From NCBI RefSeq assembly GCF_000344785.1, contig NC_020506.1:2542001-2606000 (forward strand): DNA of 64,000 bases, in the 5' to 3' direction. The position numbers and the translations under genes are program-made. This document shows, piece after piece, positions 55,408 to 64,000 of this stretch; positions within the stretch are counted from its first letter, which is position 1, and each line of letters opens with the position of its first letter. The notes below the pieces were generated by a model. It ran no database searches and had not been told where the DNA came from. It saw only the letters and a list, made by a program, of their open reading frames with translations. This DNA is from Corynebacterium callunae DSM 20147 (GTDB lineage: Bacteria; Actinomycetota; Actinomycetes; Mycobacteriales; Mycobacteriaceae).

Positions 55408-58400
55408 GCCCGGCCGGCGCACCCACAGCAGTAAAAGCCTTAGCAGCGCCAACCTCACCCTAAGCGCCTTAAGCGCCTTAAGCGCCAGCCCCCGGCTCCT
55501 GCAAAAACTAGCCCGCTCTCCGCATACCTTAATGTGGATTGTGCTGGGCTTTTTGGCATTTTTACAACCTCTGGGCCAGGTGGCAGCCGATACCAAATTG
55601 GATCTTATGCTCAACCCTGCTGGGTTTTTGAGCGGTGCGCTGCATGCTTGGACTGATACTTTCACGATGGGCCAATTACAAAACCAGGCCTATGGTTATC
55701 TTTTCCCGCAGGGTCTATTTTTCCTGCTCACAGACTTCCTTCCGGATTGGATTGCCCAACGCCTATGGTGGTGGCTGCTTTTGGGCATCGGTTTTTCCGG
55801 CTTCCTGAAGCTAGTAACTCAGCTTCGGATAGGTACTCCCGCTTTTCGAATAATCGCAGCGCTGCTCTTTGCGCTTTCCCCGCGTACGTTGACCACTCTG
55901 ACTGCTATTTCCTCCGAGGCCTGGCCAATTATGGTGGCGCCATGGGTGTGTTTGCCGCTGCTCCGCTTAAGCCTTGATCTCCCTGCTTTTGCGCTTTCTC
56001 TTTTCCCTGCAGCCTGCATGGGTGCGGTTAATGCCACCGCCACCATGGCAGCGCTCCTACCAGCTACGTTGATCCTCTTGTACCGGCTTCTCCCCCACCC
56101 TAAACAGTGGTGGCAGCTGCCTGTCTGGGGGCTGGCGATTGTGGCGGTTAATTCCTGGTGGGTGGGCCCGCTGATTGTGCTGGGCCGTTATGCCCCGCCT
56201 TTTACGGAGTTTATTGAAAGTGCCTCAGTAACCACTGCCTGGCTTAATCCGATTGAGATTTTGCGCGGTACCACCAGCTGGACAACCTTTGTAGATACCG
56301 AGCGCCAAGCTGGATATTTGCTGGTTAATGATGCTCTCTTTGTCATGCTTAGCGTGTTGGTGGCAGCAGCTGGACTGGCGGGTTTGGCGTTGCTGAAACC
56401 GCGTGGCCTGTGGGTTTTTATGCTCAGCATCGGCCTGCTCATTTTGGGCAGTGCCCATTTGCCCGCCGTGCAATCCTTCCTCGATGGCGCCGGCGCTCCG
56501 CTACGCAATATCCACAAATTTGACCTGTTGGTGCGCCTGCCGTTGATGGTTGGCGTTGCGGCGCTCGGCTCTTACCTCCCCCTACGCTTGTTGACGCGGC
56601 CTCCCAGCCACCCCACCACCCCACAGCCGGGGCAAAAGCGGCAGGCAGCTGCCGTATTAGTGGTGTTAATAGCGCTCGGTGCTATTGCTCCGGCGTGGTC
56701 AGGCCGCTTACTCCCGCAGGGCACCTGGGATGAAGTTCCCGCATATTGGTATGAGGCTACAGAGTTTATTAATAACAACGCCACCAATACCCGCACTCTC
56801 ATTTGGCCAAGTTCTTCTTTTGCCCGCCAAGATTGGGGATGGACCCGCGATGAACCTGCCCAACCACTTTTAGAAGTGCCGTGGGCTGTGCGTGATGCCA
56901 TCCCATTGGTGCCACCAGAAGCTATCCGTGGTTTGGACGGCTTGGAAAGCTTGGCGGAAAGCTCTGCGCAAAGTCTGCCTGCGGAATCCCTCAAACGCCT
57001 CGGAATTGGTGTGGTGTTGGTGCGCCATGATCTAAGTACAAACTCCTCCCCCAAGGTGAAAATTGAGGGCGAAAAACACACCTTCGGCGAGGTAGATGTC
57101 TACGTGATTAATCCCAAGCAGGATATGATGCTTGCCGATTCCACCGACGTTCCCACCGTAGCTGGTGGTGGCGAAATCCTCGCGCTCCTAGATTCCATTA
57201 ATGGCTATTCCCCGCATACTCTAACCAGCGCTAATGCCGATATCGTCAGCGATACTCCACAACTGGTGGGCACTAACTATGGCGATGGAAAAAGCTCTGC
57301 AGCGCTAGCCAGCCTCGCGGAAACCGAGGTGAAAAACCGCATTGTGGATTACCCATCTGCAGGTCCCCGCACCCAAGTTGTCACCGAAGGCTCCATCGTG
57401 GCTTCCTCTTCTGGTTCCGATGCCACTTCTTGGGGCGGTGCGATTCCAGATCGTTCCATTAACTCCCTGGTAGATGGCCGTTTTAATACTGCTTGGTTCC
57501 CCACCCCAGGCGATAGCAAACCCTGGTTGGAAGTCCGTGGATCTGGTACAACTCTCAGTATTTCTCCCCGCGATAATGTCACCGTCACCATTACCTCGGG
57601 CGATTCCGTGATGGTGCGTGAACTCAAAAAAGGCCAAAGCACCACCCTAAAACTCGCAGCTCCTGAAGCTCGCCTGGAGTTTGATCATTTTGTGGGCATC
57701 TCTGAATTGCAGATGGATGGGCTTTCCCGCACCATCACGGTGCCCGATACTTCCCCTGAGGTGCAGCAATTTATTTTCCAACGCCTGACTGTGCCCACCG
57801 CCTACCTGGACCGTGCTTTCACCGTACCCCGCTATATGGAGGTCACCCTCGCAGCGCAATCCTGCCGCAATATCGAACTTGATGGTCAACGTGTCGATTG
57901 CGGTCCACTTAATTTAAGCGCAGGCACCCACATGCTGCGCACCCAATCCGAGTGGGTCACCTTCACCGCCACCACTCCACGTACCGCGGTAGAACCCCTC
58001 ACCAACATCCAGGCAGCACCCACCGACCGTCTGTTGCTGACCACGCGTGCTTTTAATTCCGGTTCCCAAGCGCTTCTCGACGAAACCCCTTTGCAGGCGG
58101 TGGAAATTGATGCAGGCGCCCAAGCTTTTGTTATTCCAGCAGGTTTAAGCGGTGAACTAAATTTTGGATTTGCTGGCGAAAAACCCTATCGCTTTAGTCT
58201 TTTTGGCGGCATGGAATTAACACTGCTGGTGTTGGCAGCTGCGGCCTGGATATGTAGTCGCCGCAAAGTTTCAGCTGAGCCTTGGCAGGACAATTCAAAT
58301 GCACCTTGGTCTGCTCTGTTCTTGATTCCAATGCTGGGTTGGTGGATTATTCCGGCAGCAGCCAGCTGGCTAATTTTGCGATTTACCCTGATTCCGCGCT

Positions 58401-58606
58401 GGGCGCTCGCGGCAGTGCCCGTAGGAATTTGTGGACTGTGGCTAGCCCAAGCACCTTGGCCCGACGCTAGTTATCCAGGAGATTCTCCTGCTTTGACGCT
58501 CTTGGCTGGGATTGGCGTTTTAGCACTTTTTGCACCCACTGTTGCACCGGCTGCTCCACCAAAACATAACTTGCCGCAGCCACCGGAATCGTCAACAACA
58601 CCGTAG
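55385..58606 (+). CDS. aftD: Alpha-(1->3)-arabinofuranosyltransferase AftD
   Basis: A 1073-residue GT-C type glycosyltransferase that adds arabinofuranose from decaprenyl-phosphoarabinose to arabinogalactan/lipoarabinomannan. The N-terminal ~420 residues hold about eleven membrane helices (DUF3367 region). A large extracellular part with carbohydrate-binding (F5/8-like) modules follows (about 590-930), and two or three helices close the protein. The start is the ATG at 55385; a GTG at 55361 is possible. The last 140 bases overlap the convergent acyltransferase gene. Confidence 0.87.
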   Translation: MAHAKQTRPGRRTHSSKSLSSANLTLSALSALSASPRLLQKLARSPHTLMWIVLGFLAFLQPLGQVAADTKLDLMLNPAGFLSGALHAWTDTFTMGQLQNQAYGYLFPQGLFFLLTDFLPDWIAQRLWWWLLLGIGFSGFLKLVTQLRIGTPAFRIIAALLFALSPRTLTTLTAISSEAWPIMVAPWVCLPLLRLSLDLPAFALSLFPAACMGAVNATATMAALLPATLILLYRLLPHPKQWWQLPVWGLAIVAVNSWWVGPLIVLGRYAPPFTEFIESASVTTAWLNPIEILRGTTSWTTFVDTERQAGYLLVNDALFVMLSVLVAAAGLAGLALLKPRGLWVFMLSIGLLILGSAHLPAVQSFLDGAGAPLRNIHKFDLLVRLPLMVGVAALGSYLPLRLLTRPPSHPTTPQPGQKRQAAAVLVVLIALGAIAPAWSGRLLPQGTWDEVPAYWYEATEFINNNATNTRTLIWPSSSFARQDWGWTRDEPAQPLLEVPWAVRDAIPLVPPEAIRGLDGLESLAESSAQSLPAESLKRLGIGVVLVRHDLSTNSSPKVKIEGEKHTFGEVDVYVINPKQDMMLADSTDVPTVAGGGEILALLDSINGYSPHTLTSANADIVSDTPQLVGTNYGDGKSSAALASLAETEVKNRIVDYPSAGPRTQVVTEGSIVASSSGSDATSWGGAIPDRSINSLVDGRFNTAWFPTPGDSKPWLEVRGSGTTLSISPRDNVTVTITSGDSVMVRELKKGQSTTLKLAAPEARLEFDHFVGISELQMDGLSRTITVPDTSPEVQQFIFQRLTVPTAYLDRAFTVPRYMEVTLAAQSCRNIELDGQRVDCGPLNLSAGTHMLRTQSEWVTFTATTPRTAVEPLTNIQAAPTDRLLLTTRAFNSGSQALLDETPLQAVEIDAGAQAFVIPAGLSGELNFGFAGEKPYRFSLFGGMELTLLVLAAAAWICSRRKVSAEPWQDNSNAPWSALFLIPMLGWWIIPAAASWLILRFTLIPRWALAAVPVGICGLWLAQAPWPDASYPGDSPALTLLAGIGVLALFAPTVAPAAPPKHNLPQPPESSTTP

Positions 58607-59573
58607 CCACGAAAACCAGCAAGAAGTGTCCGTCGAAAAGCGGAATACCTAAAAGTGGGAAAACGATGGTCAAAACTGGCAGGTGCCATAAGAAAATGGA
58701 ATAGGACCACAAGCCCAGTTTTTGCATCGGAGCAGAGCTCAATACCGCCGAAGGTGTGCCCAAAGCTAGCGGTACTACCAAAACCGCAGCAAAGGCTGTG
58801 CCAGCTAAAATCCTCAAGTTAAATTCCGCGGGGCTAGGGTGAACAAGCCCCAAGGGGCCGTACCATTCCTGGCCAGCCACCCACGCAATAATCAGGCTCA
58901 GCACCACCCAGATGCCATAGGGAATCTTTGGGAAACGCATGCCTTCTAGCTCTGCGGCAATTAATCCCACGGCAAACCAGCACATATAAGACGGTGGCCA
59001 AATCTGCATATTGGCCAATCCGCGGTCCGTCGCAGATTCCACAATAGGCAGCCAGGCCCAACCCAGGCTTAACAAAGAGAATCCGAGGATCAATAAGATG
59101 CGCTGTTTTTTGCCGAACCTATCCAACAGCAGCGCAAAAAGTGGAAGCACCAGATAAAAAACCATCTCCACGCACAAAGACCACAGATGGGTAAGGCCTG
59201 TCATGAGCCCACTTGGCCAAAAGATTTGGGTGAGGCTGAGGTTAGCTAACCACGGTCCGCTTGGGATAAACAGCAGCACAGCCAATACACACACCCAATA
59301 AGCAGGCATAATGCGGGAAAAACGCTTGAAGTAATACTGTGCCCAGGCTTGTCCGGCACGACGGCGCCACAAAACAAAGGCTGAAAGAGCAAAAAACACT
59401 GCGACGAAAAAATCGAAACGCGCTAGTACTGCGCCCACTGCGGTAGCGGGATCAACGGCCGTTTGGAAAGCGACATGGGTAGCCAACACTCCGAGGGAAG
59501 CTAGTGCGCGAAGGCCCTCAAGAGAGCTAATGAATCCGTGGCGCCGGGTGGGTGCATATGATTGGGTAGACAT
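58467..59573 (-). CDS. tmaT: Acyltransferase family 3 membrane protein (TmaT-like)
   Basis: A 368-residue polytopic acyltransferase (OafA/YrhL type) with about ten helices. RRHGFISSLEGLRALASLGVLATH at the N-terminus carries the family Arg and His. In C. glutamicum the syntenic gene encodes TmaT, which acetylates trehalose monocorynomycolate so that it can be exported by MmpL transporters; this assignment rests on synteny with Rv0228 and domain type. It starts with ATG at 59573, 40 bases from the divergent DUF3068 gene. It contains a minus-strand 11-mer motif (58631-58641). Confidence 0.78.
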   Translation of the reverse strand: MSTQSYAPTRRHGFISSLEGLRALASLGVLATHVAFQTAVDPATAVGAVLARFDFFVAVFFALSAFVLWRRRAGQAWAQYYFKRFSRIMPAYWVCVLAVLLFIPSGPWLANLSLTQIFWPSGLMTGLTHLWSLCVEMVFYLVLPLFALLLDRFGKKQRILLILGFSLLSLGWAWLPIVESATDRGLANMQIWPPSYMCWFAVGLIAAELEGMRFPKIPYGIWVVLSLIIAWVAGQEWYGPLGLVHPSPAEFNLRILAGTAFAAVLVVPLALGTPSAVLSSAPMQKLGLWSYSIFLWHLPVLTIVFPLLGIPLFDGHFLLVFVATVLLTIPVAAASYVLVEQPVQQWVQKVLKRQSQPRASKQENLLDN

Positions 59574-59613
59574 TGTTCAGAATGCGAGCTTAGCGGAAAG
59601 GAGTAAACACACA

Positions 59614-60432
59614 ATGAAAAGATCAGCCGTGATATTAATGACCACCGGCGTGCTGTTTCTCATTTTCGCTCTCATCGTGCCTCCCTTCATGGTTGGACAG
59701 GCAAGAACCTTGCCCAAAGACTTGGACTTAACCATTGTGAGTGAAAGCCCACAGGGGCTAACTCGCACTGAACATATTGTGACGGCCAAAACTGAGAAAA
59801 TTGATGAGATCGCCACGCATGTGGAGATCACCATTACAGATCAGGCCGGCGAGGTTGTCTCTGATATCACCGATGATCTCACGCTCATTGGGCATTCCCG
59901 TTTCCCCGCAATTGAGCCAACTGCCTCAATTGTTGGTTCCCCGGCAGACCACAGCAATGAAGTCCGCGAAGGACTGCACTATTTCTTCCCGGCTAATACC
60001 TTGCGCAATTCTTATCCTTACTATGACATCACCTTAGGTTATGCGGAACCGCTGGATTATGTCTCCCGAGATGGCGATATTTATAGCTTCTACCAGGATC
60101 TTCGTTATATCCCCTTAGATGACAATCGCAATTATTCCGCGGAACGCACCCTGGAAGTTGAAAAGAACTCTGGGTTTATTGTTAATAAGCATGAGGTCTT
60201 AACCATCCACGATGTCAGTGGAGATCAAACAGTGGAATTTAGTTATACCGATGATACTCGCACTGATCTGCAAGAACGTGCAGCTGACATTGATCAAAAG
60301 ATTGAATTAGCCAAGGCTTTGGATTTCTTTATCAAGTTTATTGGCTCAGTATTGCTGGCCCTCGGTGCTTATAAGACTGGAATTTTTAAACGCGGTCAGT
60401 TGACCAAGACTGTGCAAAACCTCGGGCGCTAA
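59614..60432 (+). CDS. DUF3068 protein of the lipoglycan locus
   Basis: A 272-residue protein with an N-terminal membrane helix, a ~210-residue extracellular domain and a C-terminal helix (SVLLALGAYKTGIF), the DUF3068 layout. The mycobacterial ortholog (Rv0227c type) is required for maturation of lipomannan and lipoarabinomannan. The start is the ATG at 59614 behind GAAAGGAG; the upstream frame from 59530 overlaps the divergent gene and is rejected. The downstream gene starts 2 bases after its stop. Confidence 0.82.
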   Translation: MKRSAVILMTTGVLFLIFALIVPPFMVGQARTLPKDLDLTIVSESPQGLTRTEHIVTAKTEKIDEIATHVEITITDQAGEVVSDITDDLTLIGHSRFPAIEPTASIVGSPADHSNEVREGLHYFFPANTLRNSYPYYDITLGYAEPLDYVSRDGDIYSFYQDLRYIPLDDNRNYSAERTLEVEKNSGFIVNKHEVLTIHDVSGDQTVEFSYTDDTRTDLQERAADIDQKIELAKALDFFIKFIGSVLLALGAYKTGIFKRGQLTKTVQNLGR

Positions 60433-60434
60433 AC

Positions 60435-61877
60435 ATGTCTGCCACCCACAGGATGCTGCTCTGGGCCTGGAGTACCCTGCTGGTGGGTTCTTTGTTGTGG
60501 CCTTTGGCAGGTCCTGGGGAATTATTGCTACGTGATATGGCGGTGGTGGATAATCCCGCACTTTCGCTAAATGCCTTAGGTTTTGGTGACCTCCCGGCGC
60601 GTAATGCTCCCCAAGATGGTGTGCTGGCTCTGCTGGGTTTCCTCCCCGTCAGCTGGCTGGTGCGATTGCTTTTGGTAGTTGCCGGATTAGCGGGTGCGTA
60701 TGGAGCCATGCGACTGGGAAAAATGCCTTTTGCTGCGGTAACCATTGCCATCTACAACCCCTTTGTGGTGGAGCGATTACTCCAAGGGCATTGGTCTTTG
60801 GTGATGGCTGCTTGGCTTTTGCCGCTGATCATTTCCTTGCGCAAGCACCCACGTTTACAGATTGTGGCCATGTGGGCAGCAGCGCTTTCTCCCACCGGGG
60901 CTTTTGTGGCGGTGATTGTGGGTGTTGCATCGTCTCGTCGCAAAGCACTAACGGCAATTTTTGGACTCTTAAGCTGGCTACCGTGGTTGATTCCTGCTCT
61001 CTTGGCGCCCCCAGCGGCAGCGGGGGTATCGGTATTTGGCATCCGCGCTGAAGGGTTCGCCGGCACCCTGGGCACCGCACTCGGCTTGGGTGGCATCTGG
61101 AATGCAGGCGCAGTTCCGGCCTCGCGAGAAGCCGGCTTCGCCATCGCCGGATTTTTGTTATTTGTTATTTTGCTGGCCGGTTTCCGCAATTGCCCGTGGC
61201 CTTTAATGGTGCTGGCAGTGGCTGGTTTATTGGGTGCTTTAAGTCCCTGGCTGCTGCCGGAATATTTCACCTGGGTTATCGCGCATATTCCGGGCGCAGC
61301 GCTTTTCCGAGATTCTCAAAAACTTTTGGTGTTTGCCATCCCAGCTTATGTGTCTATGGCAGCTGGTCTGCATAAACCTTTGGCTTGGGTGGCAACTTTG
61401 CTGGCGCTGTTGCAGATCCCCGATGCTGCGCGCGAGGTTGCTGTGTTGCGCCCCAGCTCTGCCCACGTGACAGCCACCGCGGAACTTGCCCAACTTGCGG
61501 CAGGCCGTGATGTGTTGCTGGTTGGGCAGTCCACGCTGGTGCAGCGCGCCGATGGCATTGTGGTGGTTGATCCGCGCACCAAGGCGCTCTCCCTGGTGGA
61601 ATCTGGCGAGCTGCGGGTTGACGGCGTGGTCACCGATGCGCCTTCGTCCAGGTGGGTGGCCGCTAATCAGGCGTGGCAGCGCGGCGACCTCGCTGAATTG
61701 GAAACCCTCGGTGTGGGCCTAATTATCGACGGCGACACCGTGGTAGAAACCTCCGCCCCACCGCAGCGCGGCTGGCGTTTTTATCTAGGCACCAGCCTCA
61801 GTGTCGGCTGGCTCCTATTGCCTTTCGCGCTGTTATTTTTCCGCCCACGCAGATCCTTTTCCAAGGTCAAGGAGTAG
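60435..61877 (+). CDS. Polytopic membrane protein of the lipoglycan/mycolate locus
   Basis: A 480-residue protein with about eleven to twelve helices in a GT-C-like arrangement, syntenic with Rv0226c. A small soluble domain occurs near 350-440 (LLVGQSTLVQRADGIVVVDPRT). A glycosyltransferase or flippase role in lipoglycan assembly is plausible but not shown. It is coupled to the DUF3068 gene and overlaps the convergent GT4 gene by 45 bases. Confidence 0.7.
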   Translation: MSATHRMLLWAWSTLLVGSLLWPLAGPGELLLRDMAVVDNPALSLNALGFGDLPARNAPQDGVLALLGFLPVSWLVRLLLVVAGLAGAYGAMRLGKMPFAAVTIAIYNPFVVERLLQGHWSLVMAAWLLPLIISLRKHPRLQIVAMWAAALSPTGAFVAVIVGVASSRRKALTAIFGLLSWLPWLIPALLAPPAAAGVSVFGIRAEGFAGTLGTALGLGGIWNAGAVPASREAGFAIAGFLLFVILLAGFRNCPWPLMVLAVAGLLGALSPWLLPEYFTWVIAHIPGAALFRDSQKLLVFAIPAYVSMAAGLHKPLAWVATLLALLQIPDAAREVAVLRPSSAHVTATAELAQLAAGRDVLLVGQSTLVQRADGIVVVDPRTKALSLVESGELRVDGVVTDAPSSRWVAANQAWQRGDLAELETLGVGLIIDGDTVVETSAPPQRGWRFYLGTSLSVGWLLLPFALLFFRPRRSFSKVKE

Positions 61878-62951
61878 CTGCTCAAATTGAGCACCAGCGG
61901 TGTCCCAGCTATAGGTGCTGGCGCGCTGAGCCGCGGCGCTGCCTAGTTGGGCACGCAGGGGCGCGTCGAGAAGCAGCTTTTTAGTGATGGCAATCAACTG
62001 TGCCTTGGAATCAACAAGGATTCCGGTGTGGTCGTCGTCGATGGAATCGCGCAGGCCGCCGGAGCTGCGATAACCGATGGTGGGCACGCTGTGTTGGGCG
62101 GCTTCGGTGACGGCCAAACCCCAGCCTTCTTTGCGGGAGGGCATGAGATGGATGGTGGCGCGCTCGAGGAGGGCATGTTTATGATCCTCAGCCACCTGAC
62201 CGTGGAACACCACCCGATCGCTCACACCGAGCTCGCGGGCATAGGCCACCAATTCTTCCTGCCACCAGCCACTGCCCACCACATCGAGCACCACGCCATC
62301 AAGGGCTGCCACCACATCCATGGCATGTTCAATCTGCTTATGGGGCACCAAGCGCGAGAGCGTAATCAAATGCACGCCATCACGGTCCAGGCGAGGCAGA
62401 TGAGCTGGCACCAGATCCAGGCCATTGCGGATAATGTGAATGCGCTCTGGCTCCACACCAAGATTGCTCAGTTCCTCTGCACTAGGCGCGGAAACCGTGA
62501 CATAAGGTGCATTTTTATAGGCGCGGGGTGCAACTTTAGATTCCAAAAACCAACCCACGCGCGCCAGGACCGGGCCGACCACTGGCCACTGCTCGCGGTG
62601 ACAGTGATGGGTAAGCAAAATGGTGGGCTTGCCGGAGAAAAACCTGCCAAAAAAAGGAATGCCATTTTGGGTATCTACCACCACATCAACCTTGGCAAAG
62701 GTGCCGATACCCAACCTGCCTAAAGTCATGGCAGCCCAAGCCTTGGGATAAACGCTGAATTTCTCCCCGCTGCGCGAATAGCGCACACCATCGCGGAAGG
62801 AACGCCGCGGGGCATCGGTATGTCCTGCCGTGCGGAAAATAACCTCATGGCCTTGGGAAGCCAGATATTCCCCCACTCGTTCCAGGTAGCGTTCACTACC
62901 GCCACCTTGGGGATGAGTGGTATCGCGCCAGCACAACAAAAGGATCTTCAT
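61833..62951 (-). CDS. GT4-family glycosyltransferase
   Basis: A 372-residue GT-B enzyme. The N-terminal half starts MKILLLCWRDTTHPQGGGSERYLE. The C-terminal donor site shows SRKEGWGLAVTEAAQHSVPTIGY with the conserved E-x7-E pattern. It is syntenic with Rv0225. It probably transfers a hexose to an envelope glycolipid; acceptor and donor are unknown. I chose the ATG at 62951 because the longer frame to 63011 lacks a ribosome site. Confidence 0.82.
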   Translation of the reverse strand: MKILLLCWRDTTHPQGGGSERYLERVGEYLASQGHEVIFRTAGHTDAPRRSFRDGVRYSRSGEKFSVYPKAWAAMTLGRLGIGTFAKVDVVVDTQNGIPFFGRFFSGKPTILLTHHCHREQWPVVGPVLARVGWFLESKVAPRAYKNAPYVTVSAPSAEELSNLGVEPERIHIIRNGLDLVPAHLPRLDRDGVHLITLSRLVPHKQIEHAMDVVAALDGVVLDVVGSGWWQEELVAYARELGVSDRVVFHGQVAEDHKHALLERATIHLMPSRKEGWGLAVTEAAQHSVPTIGYRSSGGLRDSIDDDHTGILVDSKAQLIAITKKLLLDAPLRAQLGSAAAQRASTYSWDTAGAQFEQLLLDLGKGSAWAEK

Positions 62952-63020
62952 AGGGTTTCCAAGTTTAGCTGCATGTGCCCCGGATTCCCGCCTCCAGCCC
63001 AAACCCGTCATAATAGTTTT

Positions 63021-63614
63021 ATGACTTCCAGCAGCTCAGAAACCATCACGATTTTTTCGCCTTTCCGCGCCCCCGGCCACAGCCCGGAGGAGATCCGCGA
63101 ACTTATTTTGACTGCAGCCCGCGAAGATGGCGCCGACTTTATCGGGGTGCCTTTTGCCAATACCGATAATGTCACCATTGAAGTCTCCTCCGAATTAATC
63201 AATGACAATCTCGGCTGGCTCGATGATTTTGTGCTGGCTGAAGGCCTGGGTCTGCAGCATAATGGCGAAACCCTGCGCTTTGGCGATGAAGACATTAACT
63301 TCACCATCAAAATGCGTGGCGATGACGATGCCCGCATTGGCGCCTCCCGTCTGGGGCTAGAGCCACTGATGACTCTTATGCATGAAGATGAGGACTTTAT
63401 TGTCATTAGCCGCTTTGACCTGGATAACCCGGCCGATGAGTCCACCTATATCAAAGCCCGTAGCTTTGATGAATTAGCTGGTTGGACCCTGGAATATGGC
63501 GTTGCAGGCGTTAGCCACACCACCATCGTTCCCGATGTCTCCACCGCAATTACTACCGTTCTGCGCTGGATGAATGGTGAGGATATCCGCGATCTGGACT
63601 GGTCCACCAATTGA
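63021..63614 (+). CDS. Protein of unknown function in the envelope locus
   Basis: A 197-residue acidic protein (many Asp/Glu, e.g. MRGDDDARIG and MHEDEDFIV) with no signal peptide or membrane helix; I do not recognise a family. A -10-like CATAAT (63009-63014) lies 6 bases before the ATG, so the mRNA may be leaderless. Its stop overlaps the TTG start of the methyltransferase (TTGA), which ties it to that gene. Confidence 0.7.
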   Translation: MTSSSSETITIFSPFRAPGHSPEEIRELILTAAREDGADFIGVPFANTDNVTIEVSSELINDNLGWLDDFVLAEGLGLQHNGETLRFGDEDINFTIKMRGDDDARIGASRLGLEPLMTLMHEDEDFIVISRFDLDNPADESTYIKARSFDELAGWTLEYGVAGVSHTTIVPDVSTAITTVLRWMNGEDIRDLDWSTN

Positions 63615-64000
63615 TCCCTGCGCACACCCGCCGCTTGGCCACCCTGCGCCGCGCGCTGGGTTTACTCAGCGATTTCCGCTTTGAGCAAACCCGCCCCGAT
63701 ATCTTCTACGGCAACTTAGCCCAAGACACTGCCACGCTTATCGACGCCATCAGCCACGACATCACCGGCCACTCACTGGCCGGCAAGGTTGTTGTTGATG
63801 TGGGCGGTGGACCTGGCTATTTCGCCTCAGCTTTCCGCGCGCGCAAAGCGCAGTATTTTAGTGTGGAACCAGACGTTGGCGAGATGGCAGCAGCTGGCAT
63901 TAAGGTGCGTGGCTCGGTCCGCGGATCCGGCCTTGACCTGCCACTTTTAGATAACTCCTGCGATATCATCTATTCCTCCAACGTGGCAGAACATCTAGCT
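63611..64000 (+). CDS. SAM-dependent methyltransferase (partial, runs off the window)
   Basis: The first 130 codons only. Motif I is VVVDVGGGPGYFASAF (about residues 59-74), then VEPD (acidic loop) and YSSNVAEHLA (motif IV region), standard class I methyltransferase. It is syntenic with Rv0224c, whose C. glutamicum counterpart (MtrP) is needed for trehalose-corynomycolate transport. TTG start at 63611 overlapping the preceding stop. Confidence 0.8.
   Translation, partial: MIPAHTRRLATLRRALGLLSDFRFEQTRPDIFYGNLAQDTATLIDAISHDITGHSLAGKVVVDVGGGPGYFASAFRARKAQYFSVEPDVGEMAAAGIKVRGSVRGSGLDLPLLDNSCDIIYSSNVAEHLA

Overview
The window is chromosomal DNA of a Corynebacterium, most likely a close relative of C. 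glutamicum. The evidence is the gene order (ald-hspR-dnaJ-grpE-dnaK, adhA, the fpr2-cysIXHDNYZ sulfate cluster, bglFAG, alaT, ugd-dcd-tRNA-Gly, aftD and the mycolate/lipoglycan locus), the moderate GC content, and recognisable HspR, SigH, McbR, GlxR/RamA and BglG-type regulatory sites. There is no phage, IS element, CRISPR array, rRNA or origin. It is a core chromosomal segment with a few strain-variable islands.

Layout. 1-350: heat-shock promoter of a gene leaving the window leftward (clpB by context). 352-1720: GltS-like permease broken by two single-base deletions. 1881-4180: flavin monooxygenase and luciferase-like monooxygenase sharing a palindromic operator. 4359-7796: globin/FNR-like reductase, nitrilase-type amidohydrolase, and a small protein with a DUF1023 hydrolase. 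7827-9347: ald. 9626-14030: hspR, dnaJ, grpE and dnaK, transcribed leftward from a SigH/HspR promoter. 14338-16917: AI-2E family permease and adhA. 17187-19460: large secreted surface protein followed by 0.6 kb of AT-rich non-coding DNA. 20076-28678: assimilatory sulfate reduction (exporter/permease, chelatase, ATP sulfurylase, APS reductase, sulfite reductase and its electron donor), with McbR sites in the divergent promoter. 28782-34508: small enzymes, two tandem paralogous ATPases, an MFS transporter and an M20 peptidase with its own McbR site. 34748-36274: cytochrome b-type membrane protein with a long Pro/Ala/Gly repeat. 36261-39811: ECF transporter and nucleoside hydrolase. 39973-41999: tag, a DUF1707 protein and an F420-type oxidoreductase. 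42012-46412: the beta-glucoside operon bglFAG, in which all three genes carry frameshifts. 46666-53268: alaT, YibE/F protein, ugd, dcd, tRNA-Gly, VanW protein. 53331-55407: secreted GH3 hexosaminidase, Usp, DUF2613 protein. 55385-64000: envelope locus (aftD, TmaT-like acyltransferase, DUF3068 protein, polytopic protein, GT4, a small unknown and a methyltransferase cut by the window edge), syntenic with M. tuberculosis Rv0224c-Rv0228.

The strongest unexplained signal is the 11-mer GCTTTTCGACG. It occurs 14 times exactly on the two strands in 64 kb, where about 0.03 would be expected by chance. Many copies lie directly after stop codons or in intergenic DNA, one pair is in tandem, and related GCTTNTCGACG forms add more. 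The second notable signal is the clustering of single-base indels: six in two sugar/amino-acid uptake loci and none seen in about 50 other genes, which looks like real decay of those loci rather than random sequence error.
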